A DNA stretch of 64,000 nucleotides from Pseudomonadota bacterium (GTDB lineage: Bacteria > Pseudomonadota > Gammaproteobacteria > Xanthomonadales > Xanthomonadaceae), in NCBI GenBank assembly GCA_018242485.1, contig JAFEBV010000014.1, forward strand, positions 1 to 64,000, written 5' to 3'. The position numbers and the translations under genes are program-made. Under the pieces are notes generated by a model. That model saw only the letters and a list, made by a program, of their open reading frames with translations. It had not been told where the DNA came from and ran no database searches. Shown here piece after piece: positions 35,109-44,617 of the stretch. How positions within the stretch are numbered: position 1 is the stretch's first letter; each line of letters opens with the position of its first letter.

Positions 35109-36512
35109 TCAGCCCGCCCGCGCCCGCCGCATCGCCGCGGCTGCCGTGGCCGCCGCTTCTGCCGCTTCTGTAGCCGCCTTGGCGGCTTCCTTGGCCCGTT
35201 CTACGGCAGCCACCGCGTTCATGATCTCCGGCAGATCGGTTTCGGTGCGCAGCTCCGGGTGCAGCCTGCGGTTGATCGACAGGATCGAGAAGTGCATCCA
35301 CAGCAGGCTGACTGCGGCGACCGCGAACAGCAGCATGAAGCAACTGCTCCAGATGCCGAGCAGGTCGTTGGCTGCGCCGAAGGCGATCGGCAGCACGAAG
35401 CCGCCGAGGCCGCCGATCATGCCGACCACGCCGCCGACCGCGCCGACGTGCTGCGGGTAGTAGGTCGGGATGTGCTTGAACACCGCCGCCATGCCCAGCG
35501 CCATCGCGAAGCCGAGCACGAACAGCACGATCGCGCGTTCGGCGATGCTCGGCGCGATGGTGAAGGGGATCGGCCCGCGGATGCCCTCGATGACGTAATG
35601 GGTGGCCGGATAGGACAGCAGGAACAGCCCGAGCATCGACAGCGAGAACGAGATGTACATCATCCGCCGCGCGCCGTAACGGTCGGCAAGCATGCCGCCC
35701 ACCGCGCGGAACACCGCGGTGGGGAAGGTGAAGCTGGCGGTGAGCATGCCCGCCGCGGCGATGTCGATCTTGTACACGCCCATGTAGTAGCGCGGCAGCC
35801 ACGAGGTGAGCGCGATGAAACCGCCGAAGACGAGGAAGTAATAGATCGAGAAGCGCCACACCTGCAGGTTGCGCAGCGGCGCGATGCGCTCGGCGAGGCT
35901 GGCCGGCTGGGCGCCGCTGGCGCGGCGTGCGCGGGTGAGCGGATCTTCCTGCGCGAGCAGGAAAAACAACACCGCGGTGGCGAGCATGACGCTGCCATAG
36001 ACGTTGGCCGCGTGCCGCCAGTCCATCACCGCCAGCAGCATCGGCGCGAAGAAGCTGGTCAGCGCCGCGCCGGCGTTGCCCATGCCGAACAGACCCAGCG
36101 CGGTGCCTTGTTTTTCGCGCGGGAAGAAGGACGAGACATACACCACGCCCACCGAGAATGAGCCGCCGGCCAAGCCGAGACCCAGGCCCACCGCGATCAG
36201 CATCGCGTAACTGTTGGCGAACGGCAGCAGGAAGGCGCAGCCGGCCACCACCGCCATCAGCAGGGTATAGACGCGCTTGCCGCCGTACAGTTCGGTCCAG
36301 ATGCCCAGCAACAGGCGCGAGAGCGAGCCGGTGAGGATCGGGGTGGCGACCAGCAGGCCGAAGGCGGTCTGCGAGAAGCCCATTTCCTTTTGTAGCTTCA
36401 CGCCGACGATCGAGAAGATCACCCACACCGCGAAGCAGATCGCCATCGCCAGCGTGGAGAGGATCAACGCCCGATAACTGGCGGCGGGTCGGAATTCAGC
36501 GACGGCATTCAT
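35109..36512 (-). CDS. narK: Nitrate/nitrite transporter NarK (NNP family MFS)
   Basis: 467 aa, 12 helices. The nitrate-signature segments FGMGNAGAALTSFFAP and GMIGGLGGFVLPIAFG are present, and the helix-2 arginine in TGSLSRLLLGIWTE fits the substrate site. One NNP unit only, not a fused NarK1-NarK2. The C-terminal about 35 residues are an Ala/Glu/Arg-rich tail, unusual for the family and possibly a coiled coil. It follows ppiC by 48 bp at the end of the narGHJI operon, so it probably imports nitrate or exports nitrite for NarG. Confidence 0.93.
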   Translation of the reverse strand: MNAVAEFRPAASYRALILSTLAMAICFAVWVIFSIVGVKLQKEMGFSQTAFGLLVATPILTGSLSRLLLGIWTELYGGKRVYTLLMAVVAGCAFLLPFANSYAMLIAVGLGLGLAGGSFSVGVVYVSSFFPREKQGTALGLFGMGNAGAALTSFFAPMLLAVMDWRHAANVYGSVMLATAVLFFLLAQEDPLTRARRASGAQPASLAERIAPLRNLQVWRFSIYYFLVFGGFIALTSWLPRYYMGVYKIDIAAAGMLTASFTFPTAVFRAVGGMLADRYGARRMMYISFSLSMLGLFLLSYPATHYVIEGIRGPIPFTIAPSIAERAIVLFVLGFAMALGMAAVFKHIPTYYPQHVGAVGGVVGMIGGLGGFVLPIAFGAANDLLGIWSSCFMLLFAVAAVSLLWMHFSILSINRRLHPELRTETDLPEIMNAVAAVERAKEAAKAATEAAEAAATAAAAMRRARAG

Positions 36513-36560
36513 GACAACGCTCCGGGAAGGGGTGGTACGGATGCCATCGGCGCTGGCGGT

Positions 36561-37454
36561 TCAGTCTTCCAGGCCGCGCACCTCGTAGCGCTCCTGCAGG
36601 TCTTGCAGGTAGTGCTGGAGTTCCTGCTGGCGCACCTGCAATTCGAGGTAATCGGAGATGCGCTCGCGCACCGCGGCGTAATCCTGCGGCTCGCCGCTGG
36701 CCAGCGCGTCCACGTTCACCACGTGGTAGCCCCAGCGCGATTCCACCGGGAAGCCGGCCAGCCCTTCGCGCAGGCGGAATATCTGGCGATCGAACTCCGG
36801 GGTAGTTTGGCCGCGTTCGAGCCAGCCCAGTTCGCCGCCTTCGTCCTTCGACGGGCAGGACGAGAGACGCAGCGCGAAATCGGCGAACAGATGCGGCTGC
36901 TGCTTCAACTCGGCGATCAGTTGCTCGCCCTGCGTGCGGGCCTTGAAACGGCCGTCGCTGTCGGCCGGCGCGGCGGCCAGCAAAATGTGCCGCAGCTTGA
37001 TCCGGTCGGGGGCGCGGAAACGCTCGCGGTTGGCCTCGAAATAGCGTCGGCAGTCGTCCTCGCTGGGTGTGCGATTTTCCACCTCGCGTTCGAGCAGCAC
37101 GCGGATGCAGGCTTCCTCGACCGGTTCGCCACTGGCCGCTTGCACGTCATCGGCTAGTCCCAGCCGCTCGACTTCGCGCCGCAGCAGTTCGCGCACCACC
37201 AGCGCGCGTGCCGCTGCCGCGCGCGATTGCTCGGGTTTCATGGCGCGATGGTGCTGCATCTCGCGGGCGATCTGCGCCTCGTCGATGCCGGTGTCGCCGA
37301 CGAACACCATGCACGGCGCCGGCCGCCCCAGCGAGCGCGGGCCTTCGTCGGCGTGGTCGTGGTGGTCGGCGCGGGTTTCCTCGGGCACGGTCTTGCCCGA
37401 ATCGATGACCGTGATCGGCAGCGTGCGCAGGCCGGGTTTGGTGCTGGCCATCAT
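36561..37454 (-). CDS. PpiC-type (parvulin) peptidyl-prolyl isomerase of the nar operon
   Basis: 297 aa. The N-terminal third carries a His/Asp-rich patch (ADHHDHADEG) and the phrase DEAQIAREMQHH; the parvulin domain (about 150-250) begins IKLRHILLAA and ends WGYHVVNVDA. The NifM-like layout matches the PpiC protein found after narI in Pseudomonas narGHJI operons. It probably assists folding of the nitrate reductase. No signal peptide was seen, so it acts in the cytoplasm where NarGH mature. The start overlaps the narI stop by ATGA. Confidence 0.88.
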   Translation of the reverse strand: MMASTKPGLRTLPITVIDSGKTVPEETRADHHDHADEGPRSLGRPAPCMVFVGDTGIDEAQIAREMQHHRAMKPEQSRAAAARALVVRELLRREVERLGLADDVQAASGEPVEEACIRVLLEREVENRTPSEDDCRRYFEANRERFRAPDRIKLRHILLAAAPADSDGRFKARTQGEQLIAELKQQPHLFADFALRLSSCPSKDEGGELGWLERGQTTPEFDRQIFRLREGLAGFPVESRWGYHVVNVDALASGEPQDYAAVRERISDYLELQVRQQELQHYLQDLQERYEVRGLED

Positions 37455-38158
37455 TCCGGCCTCGGCCCGTAGCGCAGCGCCGGCTGGCGGCGACGCACGA
37501 CTTGATACGGCCGCCACAGGTAGCTGATCGGGATGGACCAGATGTGCACCAGCCGCGTGAACGGGGTGACCATGAACAAGGTCAGTCCGAGGACGATGTG
37601 CACCTTGTACACCCAGCTCACGCCGCCGATCAGCTCCGCCGCGCCACCGCGGAAGGTGGCGATGCGCTGCGCCCAGTCGGCGAGCATGGTCATCACGCTG
37701 CCGTCGAGGTGGTGCGATGACGCCTCGATGGTGGACAGGCCGAGGATCAACTGCGCCATCAGCATCGCCAGCAGCAGCACGTTGCGCCAGTTGTCGGTGG
37801 CGCGGATGCGCGCGTTGAACAAATGCCGCCACATCAGGATGATCATGCCGATCAGGCACAGGAAGCCGAACACGCCGCCCACCACCATCGCCAGCAACTG
37901 CTTGTGCTCCTGGCTGATGAAGATCGTGTACAGCGAATGCGGCGTGAGCAGGCCGACGACGTGGCCGCTGAGCACGACCAGGATGCCGACGTGGAACAGG
38001 TTGCTGCCCAGGCGCATGCCCTTGCTCGACAGGATCTGGCTGGAACCGCTGCGCCAAGTGTACATCGAGTGGTCGAAGCGCACCAGGCAGCCGATGAAGA
38101 ACACCGCCATCGCGATGTAGGGGTAGATCTGGAACCAGAACACGTCGTAATAGCTCAT
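37451..38158 (-). CDS. narI: Respiratory nitrate reductase gamma subunit NarI
   Basis: 235 aa cytochrome b membrane subunit that takes electrons from quinol and passes them to NarH. Five helices. The four haem ligands line up exactly with E. coli numbering: His56 and His66 (NLFHVGILVVLSGHVV), His187 (VYKVHIVLG) and His205 (RLVHIW). Start and stop overlap narJ and ppiC by 4 bp each. Confidence 0.96.
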   Translation of the reverse strand: MSYYDVFWFQIYPYIAMAVFFIGCLVRFDHSMYTWRSGSSQILSSKGMRLGSNLFHVGILVVLSGHVVGLLTPHSLYTIFISQEHKQLLAMVVGGVFGFLCLIGMIILMWRHLFNARIRATDNWRNVLLLAMLMAQLILGLSTIEASSHHLDGSVMTMLADWAQRIATFRGGAAELIGGVSWVYKVHIVLGLTLFMVTPFTRLVHIWSIPISYLWRPYQVVRRRQPALRYGPRPE

Positions 38159-38832
38159 GGCTGCACCTGGCGTTGAACGGTGGCGGGGCGGCGGGTGGAT
38201 GGCGTGCAGTTGTCTTGCGGCGCTTCGGCGCCGAAGCGGACGACTTCTTCCTCCCACAGGCGGTCCATCGCCTCGGGGGTGTCGTCGCGCGGCTCCTCGC
38301 TGGCACGCTGGCGCAGCGCGCGCAGGTCGAACTTGCCGCCGGCGATTTCCAGCAAGGTCTCGAACAGTACCGCGTAGGGGTTGCTGCGCTCGCCGGCGCG
38401 CGCGGCGAGCAGGCTGACGATGTGGCTGACGTGGGTCAGCCAGTCGCGGGCTTCTGCGGGCGGACGCTGGGCGAGGTATTCGAGCACCAGCGGCAGGTAG
38501 TCGGGCAGTTCCTTCGCGTCCAGCTCGAAGCCGTTCTTGCGATACGTTTCCAGCAGATCGACCATCGCCTGCCCGCGGTCGCGCGACTCGCCGTGGATGT
38601 GCTCGAACAGCAGCAGACTCATCGAACGGCCACGGTCGAAGGTGGACAGCCAGCGATCCTGTGCTTCCAGCGGATCGGTGGCGAGCAGGTCGCGCACGAA
38701 GCCGGCCAGCGCCTTGCGCCGTGCGGACGGCAGTGCCGGATCGTCGGCGGCGGCCAGCAGTTCGCCGCCGTGCTCCCACAGCTCGTCGCGCGGGTAGTCC
38801 AGCAGCACGCCGACGAGCTTGAGCAGGCTCAT
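38155..38832 (-). CDS. narJ: Nitrate reductase assembly chaperone NarJ
   Basis: 225 aa TorD-like helical chaperone required for molybdenum-cofactor insertion into NarG; not part of the final enzyme. Motifs: LKLVGVLLDYPRDELWE, TFDRGRSMSLLLFEHIHGESRDRGQAMVDL and LPDYLPLVLEYLA. ATG 38832 overlaps the narH stop by 4 bp. The C-terminal 25 residues are poorly conserved. Confidence 0.94.
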   Translation of the reverse strand: MSLLKLVGVLLDYPRDELWEHGGELLAAADDPALPSARRKALAGFVRDLLATDPLEAQDRWLSTFDRGRSMSLLLFEHIHGESRDRGQAMVDLLETYRKNGFELDAKELPDYLPLVLEYLAQRPPAEARDWLTHVSHIVSLLAARAGERSNPYAVLFETLLEIAGGKFDLRALRQRASEEPRDDTPEAMDRLWEEEVVRFGAEAPQDNCTPSTRRPATVQRQVQP

Positions 38833-40373
38833 TCGGCCACCTCGAACTTCTCCTGCCGGTTGGGATGCACCGAGTAACGCGCGGTCTTGCGCTGGGTGAA
38901 CAGGTCGGCCGGCGAATCGCCGCTGCAGCCGTTGCCCCAGGTGAAGCCGCAGCCGCCGCGCTCGCCGAAGGCATCGTTGGCGTATTCGCGGTGCGCGGTG
39001 GGGATGACGAAGCGATCCTCGTAGTTGGCGATGGCCAGATACCGATACATGTCCTCGACCTGCGCCACGGTGAGGCCGACCTGCTTGAGCACGCCGTGAT
39101 CCTCGATGCCATCGACGTTGATGCCGCGTCGCCACGCGCGCATCGCCATCATGCGTTCCAGCGCGCGCACCACCGGGCCTTCGTCGCCGGCGGTGAGCAG
39201 GTTGGCGAGGTAGCGCACCGGGATGCGCAGCGAGGCCACGTCGGGCAGTTCGCCGTTCATGCCCACATGCCCGCGCTCGGTCGCCGACTGGATCGGCGAC
39301 AGCGGCGGCACGTACCACACCATCGGCAGGGTGCGGTATTCCGGATGCAGCGGCAGCGCCAGCTTCCAGTCGATGGCGAGCTTGTAGACCGGCGAGATCT
39401 TCGCCGCGTCCAGCCAGTTGTCGGGGATGCCCTCGGCGCGCGCGGCGGCGATCACCTTCGGGTCGAAGGGGTCGAGGAAGATGTTCAGGTGCGCCTGATA
39501 CAGATCCTTCTCGGCCGGCACCGATGCGGCTTCCTGGATGCGGTCGGCGTCGTAGAGCATCACCCCGAGGTAGCGGATGCGGCCCACGCAGGTTTCCGAG
39601 CACACGGTGGGCTCGCCCATCTCGATGCGCGGGTAGCAGAAGATGCACTTCTCGGATTTGCCCGACTTCCAGTTGTAGTAGATCTTCTTGTACGGGCAGG
39701 CCGACACGCACATCCGCCAGCCGCGGCACTTGTCCTGATCGATCAGGACGATGCCGTCCTCCTCGCGCTTGTAGATCGCGCCCGATGGGCAGGCCGACAC
39801 GCAGGCCGGGTTCAGGCAGTGCTCGCACAGGCGCGGCAGGTACATCATGAAGGTCTTCTCGAACGCGCCGTAGATCTCCTTCTGCACGTTGTCGAAGTTC
39901 TTGTCCCTGGATCGCTTGGCGAACTCGGTGCCGAGGATCTCCTCCCAGTTCGGGCCCCAGTGGATCTTCTGCATGCGCTGGCCGGAGATCAGCGAGCGCG
40001 GACGCGCGGTCGGCTGGTGCTGGCCGTCGGGCGCCTCGTGCAGATTCTGGTAATCGAAATCGAATGGCTCGTAGTAGTCGTCGATCTGCGGCAGGTCGGG
40101 GTTGGCGAAGATCTTCGCCAGCAGCCGCCAGCGCCCGCCGGCGCGCGGCACCAGCTTGCCGGAGCGGGTACGCACCCAGCCGCCGTTCCACTTGTCCTGA
40201 TTTTCCCATTCCTTGGGATAGCCCACGCCGGGCTTGGTTTCGACGTTGTTGAACCATGCGTATTCCACGCCCTCGCGGCTGGTCCACACGTTCTTGCAGG
40301 TGATCGAGCAGGTGTGGCAGCCGATGCACTTGTCGAGGTTGAGCACCATCGCGATTTGCGCACGGACTTTCAT
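38829..40373 (-). CDS. narH: Respiratory nitrate reductase beta subunit NarH
   Basis: 514 aa iron-sulfur subunit linking NarI haem to NarG. The first cluster motif CIGCHTCSITC has Cys at 16, 19, 22 and 26. Further cysteine groups CEHCLNPACVSACPSG, CRGWRMCVSACPYKK and CIFCYPRIEMGEPTVCSETC bind the other clusters, including the Trp in CRGWRMC that marks the [3Fe-4S] site. ATG 40373 is chosen because the family starts MK(I/V)R; a GTG three bases upstream (40376) overlaps the narG stop and is also possible. Confidence 0.96.
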   Translation of the reverse strand: MKVRAQIAMVLNLDKCIGCHTCSITCKNVWTSREGVEYAWFNNVETKPGVGYPKEWENQDKWNGGWVRTRSGKLVPRAGGRWRLLAKIFANPDLPQIDDYYEPFDFDYQNLHEAPDGQHQPTARPRSLISGQRMQKIHWGPNWEEILGTEFAKRSRDKNFDNVQKEIYGAFEKTFMMYLPRLCEHCLNPACVSACPSGAIYKREEDGIVLIDQDKCRGWRMCVSACPYKKIYYNWKSGKSEKCIFCYPRIEMGEPTVCSETCVGRIRYLGVMLYDADRIQEAASVPAEKDLYQAHLNIFLDPFDPKVIAAARAEGIPDNWLDAAKISPVYKLAIDWKLALPLHPEYRTLPMVWYVPPLSPIQSATERGHVGMNGELPDVASLRIPVRYLANLLTAGDEGPVVRALERMMAMRAWRRGINVDGIEDHGVLKQVGLTVAQVEDMYRYLAIANYEDRFVIPTAHREYANDAFGERGGCGFTWGNGCSGDSPADLFTQRKTARYSVHPNRQEKFEVAE

Positions 40374-43300
40374 CACACCACCTCCTTGGCATCAGCTGGG
40401 ACGGGCTCCCCATCCAGCCAATCGACCTTGTCCATCTTGCGCACCACCACCAGTTCGTCGCGGTTGGTGCCCACCGTGCCGTAGTAGTTGAAGCCGTAGG
40501 CCTGCTGCGCGTAGCCGCCGATCATGTGGGTGGGGTTGAGTACCACGCGGGTGACCGAGTTGTGGATGCCGCCGCGGGTGCCGGTGATGACCGACCCGGG
40601 CGTGTTGATGATGCGTTCTTGCGCGTGGTACATCATCGCGATGCCCGGCATCATGCGCTGGCTGACCACCGCGCGGGCGGCGATCGCGCCGTTGACGTTG
40701 AACAGATCGATCCAGTCGTTGTCCTCGATCCCGGCCTCGCGCGCATCGTCCTCGCTCAGCCACACGATCGGGCCGCCGCGCGAGAGCGTCTGCATGATCA
40801 GGTTGTCGGAATAGGTGCTGTGGATGCCCCACTTCTGGTGCGGGGTGATCCAGTTGAGCACGATCTCCTTGTGGCCGTTGGGCTTGGCCCCGAGCATCGG
40901 CTTGATGGTCTTGGTGTCGATCGGCGGGCGGTAGCTCATGAAGCCGGCGCCGAAGGCGCGCATCCATTCGTGATCCTGATAGAACTGCTGGCGGCCGGTG
41001 ATGGTGCGCCACGGGATCAGCTCGTGGACGTTGGTGTAGCCGGCGTTGTAGCTGACGTGCTCGTCCTCCAGCCCCGACCAGATCGGCGAGGAGATGATCT
41101 TGCGCGGCTGCGCTTGGATGTCGCGGAAGCGGATCGCCTCGTGCTCCTTTCCCACCGCCAGATGGGTGTGGTCGCGGCCGGTGAACTCGCCCAGCGATTC
41201 CCACGCCTTCACCGCGACGTGGCCGTTGGTCTCCGGCGCCAGATGCAGGATCACCTCGCAGGCGTCGATCGCCGAAACGATGTTCGGGCGGCCCTTGCTG
41301 ACGCCCTCGTCGAGCACGCTGTGATTGAGCTTGCCGAGGAAATCGACCTCGTCCTTGGTATCCCACTGCATGCCCTTGCCGCCGTTGCCGAGTTTGTCCA
41401 GCAGCGGGCCGAGCGAGGTGTATTTCTTGTACAGGTTGGGATAGTCGCGTTCGACCACCGCCATCGCCGGCGCGGTCTTGCCGGGGATCAGCTCGCACTC
41501 GCCCTTCTTCCAGTCGCGCACGTCCAGCGGCATCGACAGCTCGTTGGGTGTGTCGTGCAGGGTCGGCACCAGCACCAGGTCCTTTTCCACGCCAAGCACG
41601 CCCGGCGCCAATTCGCTCACCGTGCGCGCGATGCCCTTGAAGATGTCCCAGTCGCTGCGCGCTTCCCACGCCGGATCCACCGCCTTGGACAGCGGGTGGA
41701 TGAAGGGGTGCATGTCGGAGGTGTTGAGGTCGTTCTTCTCGTACCACGTCGCGGTGGGCAGCACCACGTCCGAATACAGCGCGGTGGTGCACATGCGGAA
41801 GTCCAGCGTCACCAGCAGGTCGAGCTTGCCCTCGGCGCCCTGATCGTGCCATTTCACTTCTTCGGGCTTGACCTTGCCCAACTGCCCCAGATCCTTGCCC
41901 TGCAGGCCGTGGCGGGTGCCGAGCATGTGCTTGAGCATGTACTCGTGGCCCTTGCCCGAGGAACCCAGCAGGTTGGAGCGCCAGATGAACATGTTGCGCG
42001 GGAAGTTCTGCGGCGAATCCGGATCGGCGAAGGCGAAATCGAGCTTGCCGGACTTGAGTTGCGACACCGCATAGTCCACCGGCGCCATGCCGGCCTGTTC
42101 GGCCTCGCGCACCACCTGCAGCGGGTTGCGGTCGAGCTGTGGCGCACACGGCAGCCAGCCCATGCGCACCGCGCGCAGGTTGAAGTCGGCCATGGAGCCG
42201 CTGTACTTCTTCGGATCGGCCAGCGGCGAGAGCAGCTCCTTGACCTCGATTTTCTCGTAACGCCATTGCCCGGAATTGAAATAGAAATACGAGGTGCCGT
42301 TCATCTGCCGCGGCGGTCGGTTCCAGTCCAGCGCGAAGGTCAGCGGGATCCAGCCGGTCTGCGGGCGCAGCTTCTCCTGGCCGACGTAATGCGCCCAGCC
42401 GCCGCCGGTCTGGCCGATGCAGCCGCACATCATCAGCATGTTGATCAGGCCGCGGTAATTCATGTCGCAGTGGAACCAGTGGTTCATGCCGGCGCCGACG
42501 ATGATCATGCTGCGGCCATGCGTCTTGTCGGCGGTGCGCGCGAACTCGCGGGCGATCTCGATCACCTGCGCGCGCGGCACGCCGGTGATCTTCTCCTGCC
42601 ATGCCGGCGTGCCGGGCACATTGTCGTCGTAGCTGGCAGCGACGTTGCCGCCGCCGAAGCCGCGATCCAGCCCGTATTGCGCCAGCAGCAGGTCATAGAC
42701 GGTTGCAACCGACCACTGCTTGCCGTCGGCGAGGGTGAGCTTGCGCACCGGCACGTTGCGCACCAGCACGTCCTCGAACTTCGAGTTGGCCCAGAATTCG
42801 TGATCGACGCCGCCGAAGTAGGCGAAGCTGACCGCCTCGATGCCGTCGTTGGCGTCCTTCTGGCTCAGGCGCAGGCGGGTGTCGCGGCCGGCGCTGTCGC
42901 GCTCCTCGATGTTCCACTTGCCCTTCTCGCCCCAGCGAAAGCCGACCGAGCCATGCGGCACGGCGATCTGTCCGGTGCTCTCGTCCCACGCCAGCGTCTT
43001 CCATTCCGGATTGTTGGCCTCGCCCAGCCCGCCCAGATCGGCGGCGCGCAGGAAGCGCCCGGCCACCAGCCGGCCATCGGCATTGCGCTCCAGCCGCACC
43101 AGCAACGGCATGTCGGTGTATTGCCGGCAATAGTCGGTGAAGTATTGCGAAGGTTTTTCGACGTGGAACTCGCGCAGGATCACATGCCCGAAAGCCACCG
43201 CCAGCGCGGCGTCGGTACCCTGCTTGGGATGCAGCCAGTGATCGCACAGCTTGGCGACTTCGGAATAGTCGGGCGTGATCGCCACCGTCTTGGTGCCGTT

Positions 43301-44116
43301 GTAGCGCGACTCCGTGAAGAAATGCGCGTCGGGCGTGCGCGTCTGCGGGACGTTGCTGCCCCAGGCGATGATGTAGCGGGAGTTGTACCAGTCCGCCGAT
43401 TCGGGCACGTCGGTCTGCTCGCCCCACACCTGTGGCGAGGACGGCGGCAGGTCGCAGTACCAGTCGTAGAAGCTCAGGCACACGCCGCCGAGCAGGGACA
43501 GGTAGCGCGCGCCGGAAGCGTAGGACACCATCGACATCGCCGGGATCGGCGAGAAGCCGATCACGCGATCGGGGCCGTACTTCTTCACCGTGTACAGGTT
43601 GGCGGCGGCGACGATCTCGTTGGCCTCGTCCCAGTGCACGCGGGCGAAGCCGCCCATGCCGCGGCGGGACTTGTAATCCTTCGCCTTGGCCGGATCCTCG
43701 ACGATGCTCGCCCACGCATCCACCGGCGACTTGCCCTTGCGCGCCTCACGCCACATGCGCAGCAGCGCGCCGCGCACCAGCGGGTATTTCATGCGGTTGG
43801 CGCTGTACAGGTACCACGAATAGCTGGCGCCGCGCGGACAGCCGCGCGGTTCGTGGTTGGGCAGGTCGGGTCGGGTGCGCGGGTAGTCGGTCTGCTGGGT
43901 TTCCCACGTCACCAGCCCGTTCTTGACGTAGATCTTCCAACTGCACGAGCCGGTGCAGTTCACGCCATGGGTGGAGCGCACGATCTTGTCGTACTGCCAG
44001 CGCGCGCGATAGGTGTTCTCCCATTCACGGCTTTCGGTCTTGGTGAAACCATGCCCGCCGGCAAAGCGTTCAGGGTTGCGTTTGAAGAAGGTGAGGCGAT
44101 CGAGGAAATAGCTCAT
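40373..44116 (-). CDS. narG: Respiratory nitrate reductase alpha subunit NarG
   Basis: 1247 aa catalytic subunit, normal length, cytoplasmic face of the membrane. The FS0 [4Fe-4S] ligands are His50, Cys54, Cys58 (STHGVNCTGSCSW) and Cys93 (RGCPRGAS). The molybdenum ligand Asp222 is in LSFYDWYCDLPP, at the E. coli number. NarG reduces nitrate to nitrite with bis-MGD cofactor. It is the first gene of the narGHJI-ppiC-narK operon, 90 bp downstream of an Fnr-type box. No twin-arginine leader, as expected for the Nar type. Confidence 0.97.
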   Translation of the reverse strand: MSYFLDRLTFFKRNPERFAGGHGFTKTESREWENTYRARWQYDKIVRSTHGVNCTGSCSWKIYVKNGLVTWETQQTDYPRTRPDLPNHEPRGCPRGASYSWYLYSANRMKYPLVRGALLRMWREARKGKSPVDAWASIVEDPAKAKDYKSRRGMGGFARVHWDEANEIVAAANLYTVKKYGPDRVIGFSPIPAMSMVSYASGARYLSLLGGVCLSFYDWYCDLPPSSPQVWGEQTDVPESADWYNSRYIIAWGSNVPQTRTPDAHFFTESRYNGTKTVAITPDYSEVAKLCDHWLHPKQGTDAALAVAFGHVILREFHVEKPSQYFTDYCRQYTDMPLLVRLERNADGRLVAGRFLRAADLGGLGEANNPEWKTLAWDESTGQIAVPHGSVGFRWGEKGKWNIEERDSAGRDTRLRLSQKDANDGIEAVSFAYFGGVDHEFWANSKFEDVLVRNVPVRKLTLADGKQWSVATVYDLLLAQYGLDRGFGGGNVAASYDDNVPGTPAWQEKITGVPRAQVIEIAREFARTADKTHGRSMIIVGAGMNHWFHCDMNYRGLINMLMMCGCIGQTGGGWAHYVGQEKLRPQTGWIPLTFALDWNRPPRQMNGTSYFYFNSGQWRYEKIEVKELLSPLADPKKYSGSMADFNLRAVRMGWLPCAPQLDRNPLQVVREAEQAGMAPVDYAVSQLKSGKLDFAFADPDSPQNFPRNMFIWRSNLLGSSGKGHEYMLKHMLGTRHGLQGKDLGQLGKVKPEEVKWHDQGAEGKLDLLVTLDFRMCTTALYSDVVLPTATWYEKNDLNTSDMHPFIHPLSKAVDPAWEARSDWDIFKGIARTVSELAPGVLGVEKDLVLVPTLHDTPNELSMPLDVRDWKKGECELIPGKTAPAMAVVERDYPNLYKKYTSLGPLLDKLGNGGKGMQWDTKDEVDFLGKLNHSVLDEGVSKGRPNIVSAIDACEVILHLAPETNGHVAVKAWESLGEFTGRDHTHLAVGKEHEAIRFRDIQAQPRKIISSPIWSGLEDEHVSYNAGYTNVHELIPWRTITGRQQFYQDHEWMRAFGAGFMSYRPPIDTKTIKPMLGAKPNGHKEIVLNWITPHQKWGIHSTYSDNLIMQTLSRGGPIVWLSEDDAREAGIEDNDWIDLFNVNGAIAARAVVSQRMMPGIAMMYHAQERIINTPGSVITGTRGGIHNSVTRVVLNPTHMIGGYAQQAYGFNYYGTVGTNRDELVVVRKMDKVDWLDGEPVPADAKEVV

Positions 44117-44199
44117 CGGGATCGACCTGGCAGGCTGGGAGGATGGTTTGAGGATACGCGCGGGTGGCGAAAGCTTAAACGTGCATCGATTTGGCGATA

Positions 44200-44213
44200 C
44201 TGATCTGCATCAA
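44200..44213 (-). promoter_or_regulatory. Fnr/Dnr-type box upstream of narG
   Basis: Minus-strand TTGAT-GCAG-ATCAG, 9 of 10 consensus positions, centred 90 bp upstream of the narG start. The only other gene end nearby is the 118-aa gene, which finishes at 44255, so the site belongs to the nar operon. It indicates oxygen-responsive activation. No NarL heptamers or sigma-54 elements were clear. Confidence 0.7.
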
Positions 44214-44254
44214 GGTCAAGGCGGCCCGGCATGCAGGCCAAGGGACACGAATTC

Positions 44255-44611
44255 TCATCCTGTCGCGGCCTCTCCTGCCCCGATCCGGCGCTGTCCGCGA
44301 CGCACGCGCGCGCTGTCGCGCGCATCCACGTCGAAATCCAGCCGCAACCCGCCAGCGAACGGGCAGGACAGCGCATCGCGGGTGGGCAAGGTGGCGGCAT
44401 GGGCCTGCACCCGCGCACGGTCGAGTTGCACCATCCATGTGCTTCCGGTGGCGGCGAACGCGAAGCCATCGCCCAGCGATACTGACAGCTCCAGCAGGTG
44501 CCGACGATGGAAGGTCGGACACAAGTGCAATCGTTCGCCCGCCAGCAGGGCCGCCAGTTCGGCCTCGTCGATGCGCAGGCGCAGGTGGTCGGACTGGATC
44601 TGCAGTTTCAT
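44255..44611 (-). CDS. Hypothetical protein between moaA and narG
   Basis: 118 aa. It begins MKLQIQSDHLRLRIDEAELAAL, followed by a hydrophobic beta-rich middle (HLLELSVSLGDGFAFAATGSTWMVQL) and a variable basic C-terminus. I recall short proteins with an MKL-I-G-SLRLRL start near molybdenum-cofactor and nar genes (DUF7009-like), but this assignment is uncertain. It starts 6 bp after the moaA stop and is probably cotranscribed with moaA. Function unknown. Confidence 0.7.
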   Translation of the reverse strand: MKLQIQSDHLRLRIDEAELAALLAGERLHLCPTFHRRHLLELSVSLGDGFAFAATGSTWMVQLDRARVQAHAATLPTRDALSCPFAGGLRLDFDVDARDSARVRRGQRRIGAGEAATG

Positions 44612-44617
44612 CCCGGC

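Noticed and set aside
40526..44203. Very long open frame antisense to narG on the plus strand
   Set aside because: High GC content leaves the antisense frame open; its translation has no conserved motifs, while narG on the minus strand carries all cofactor ligands.
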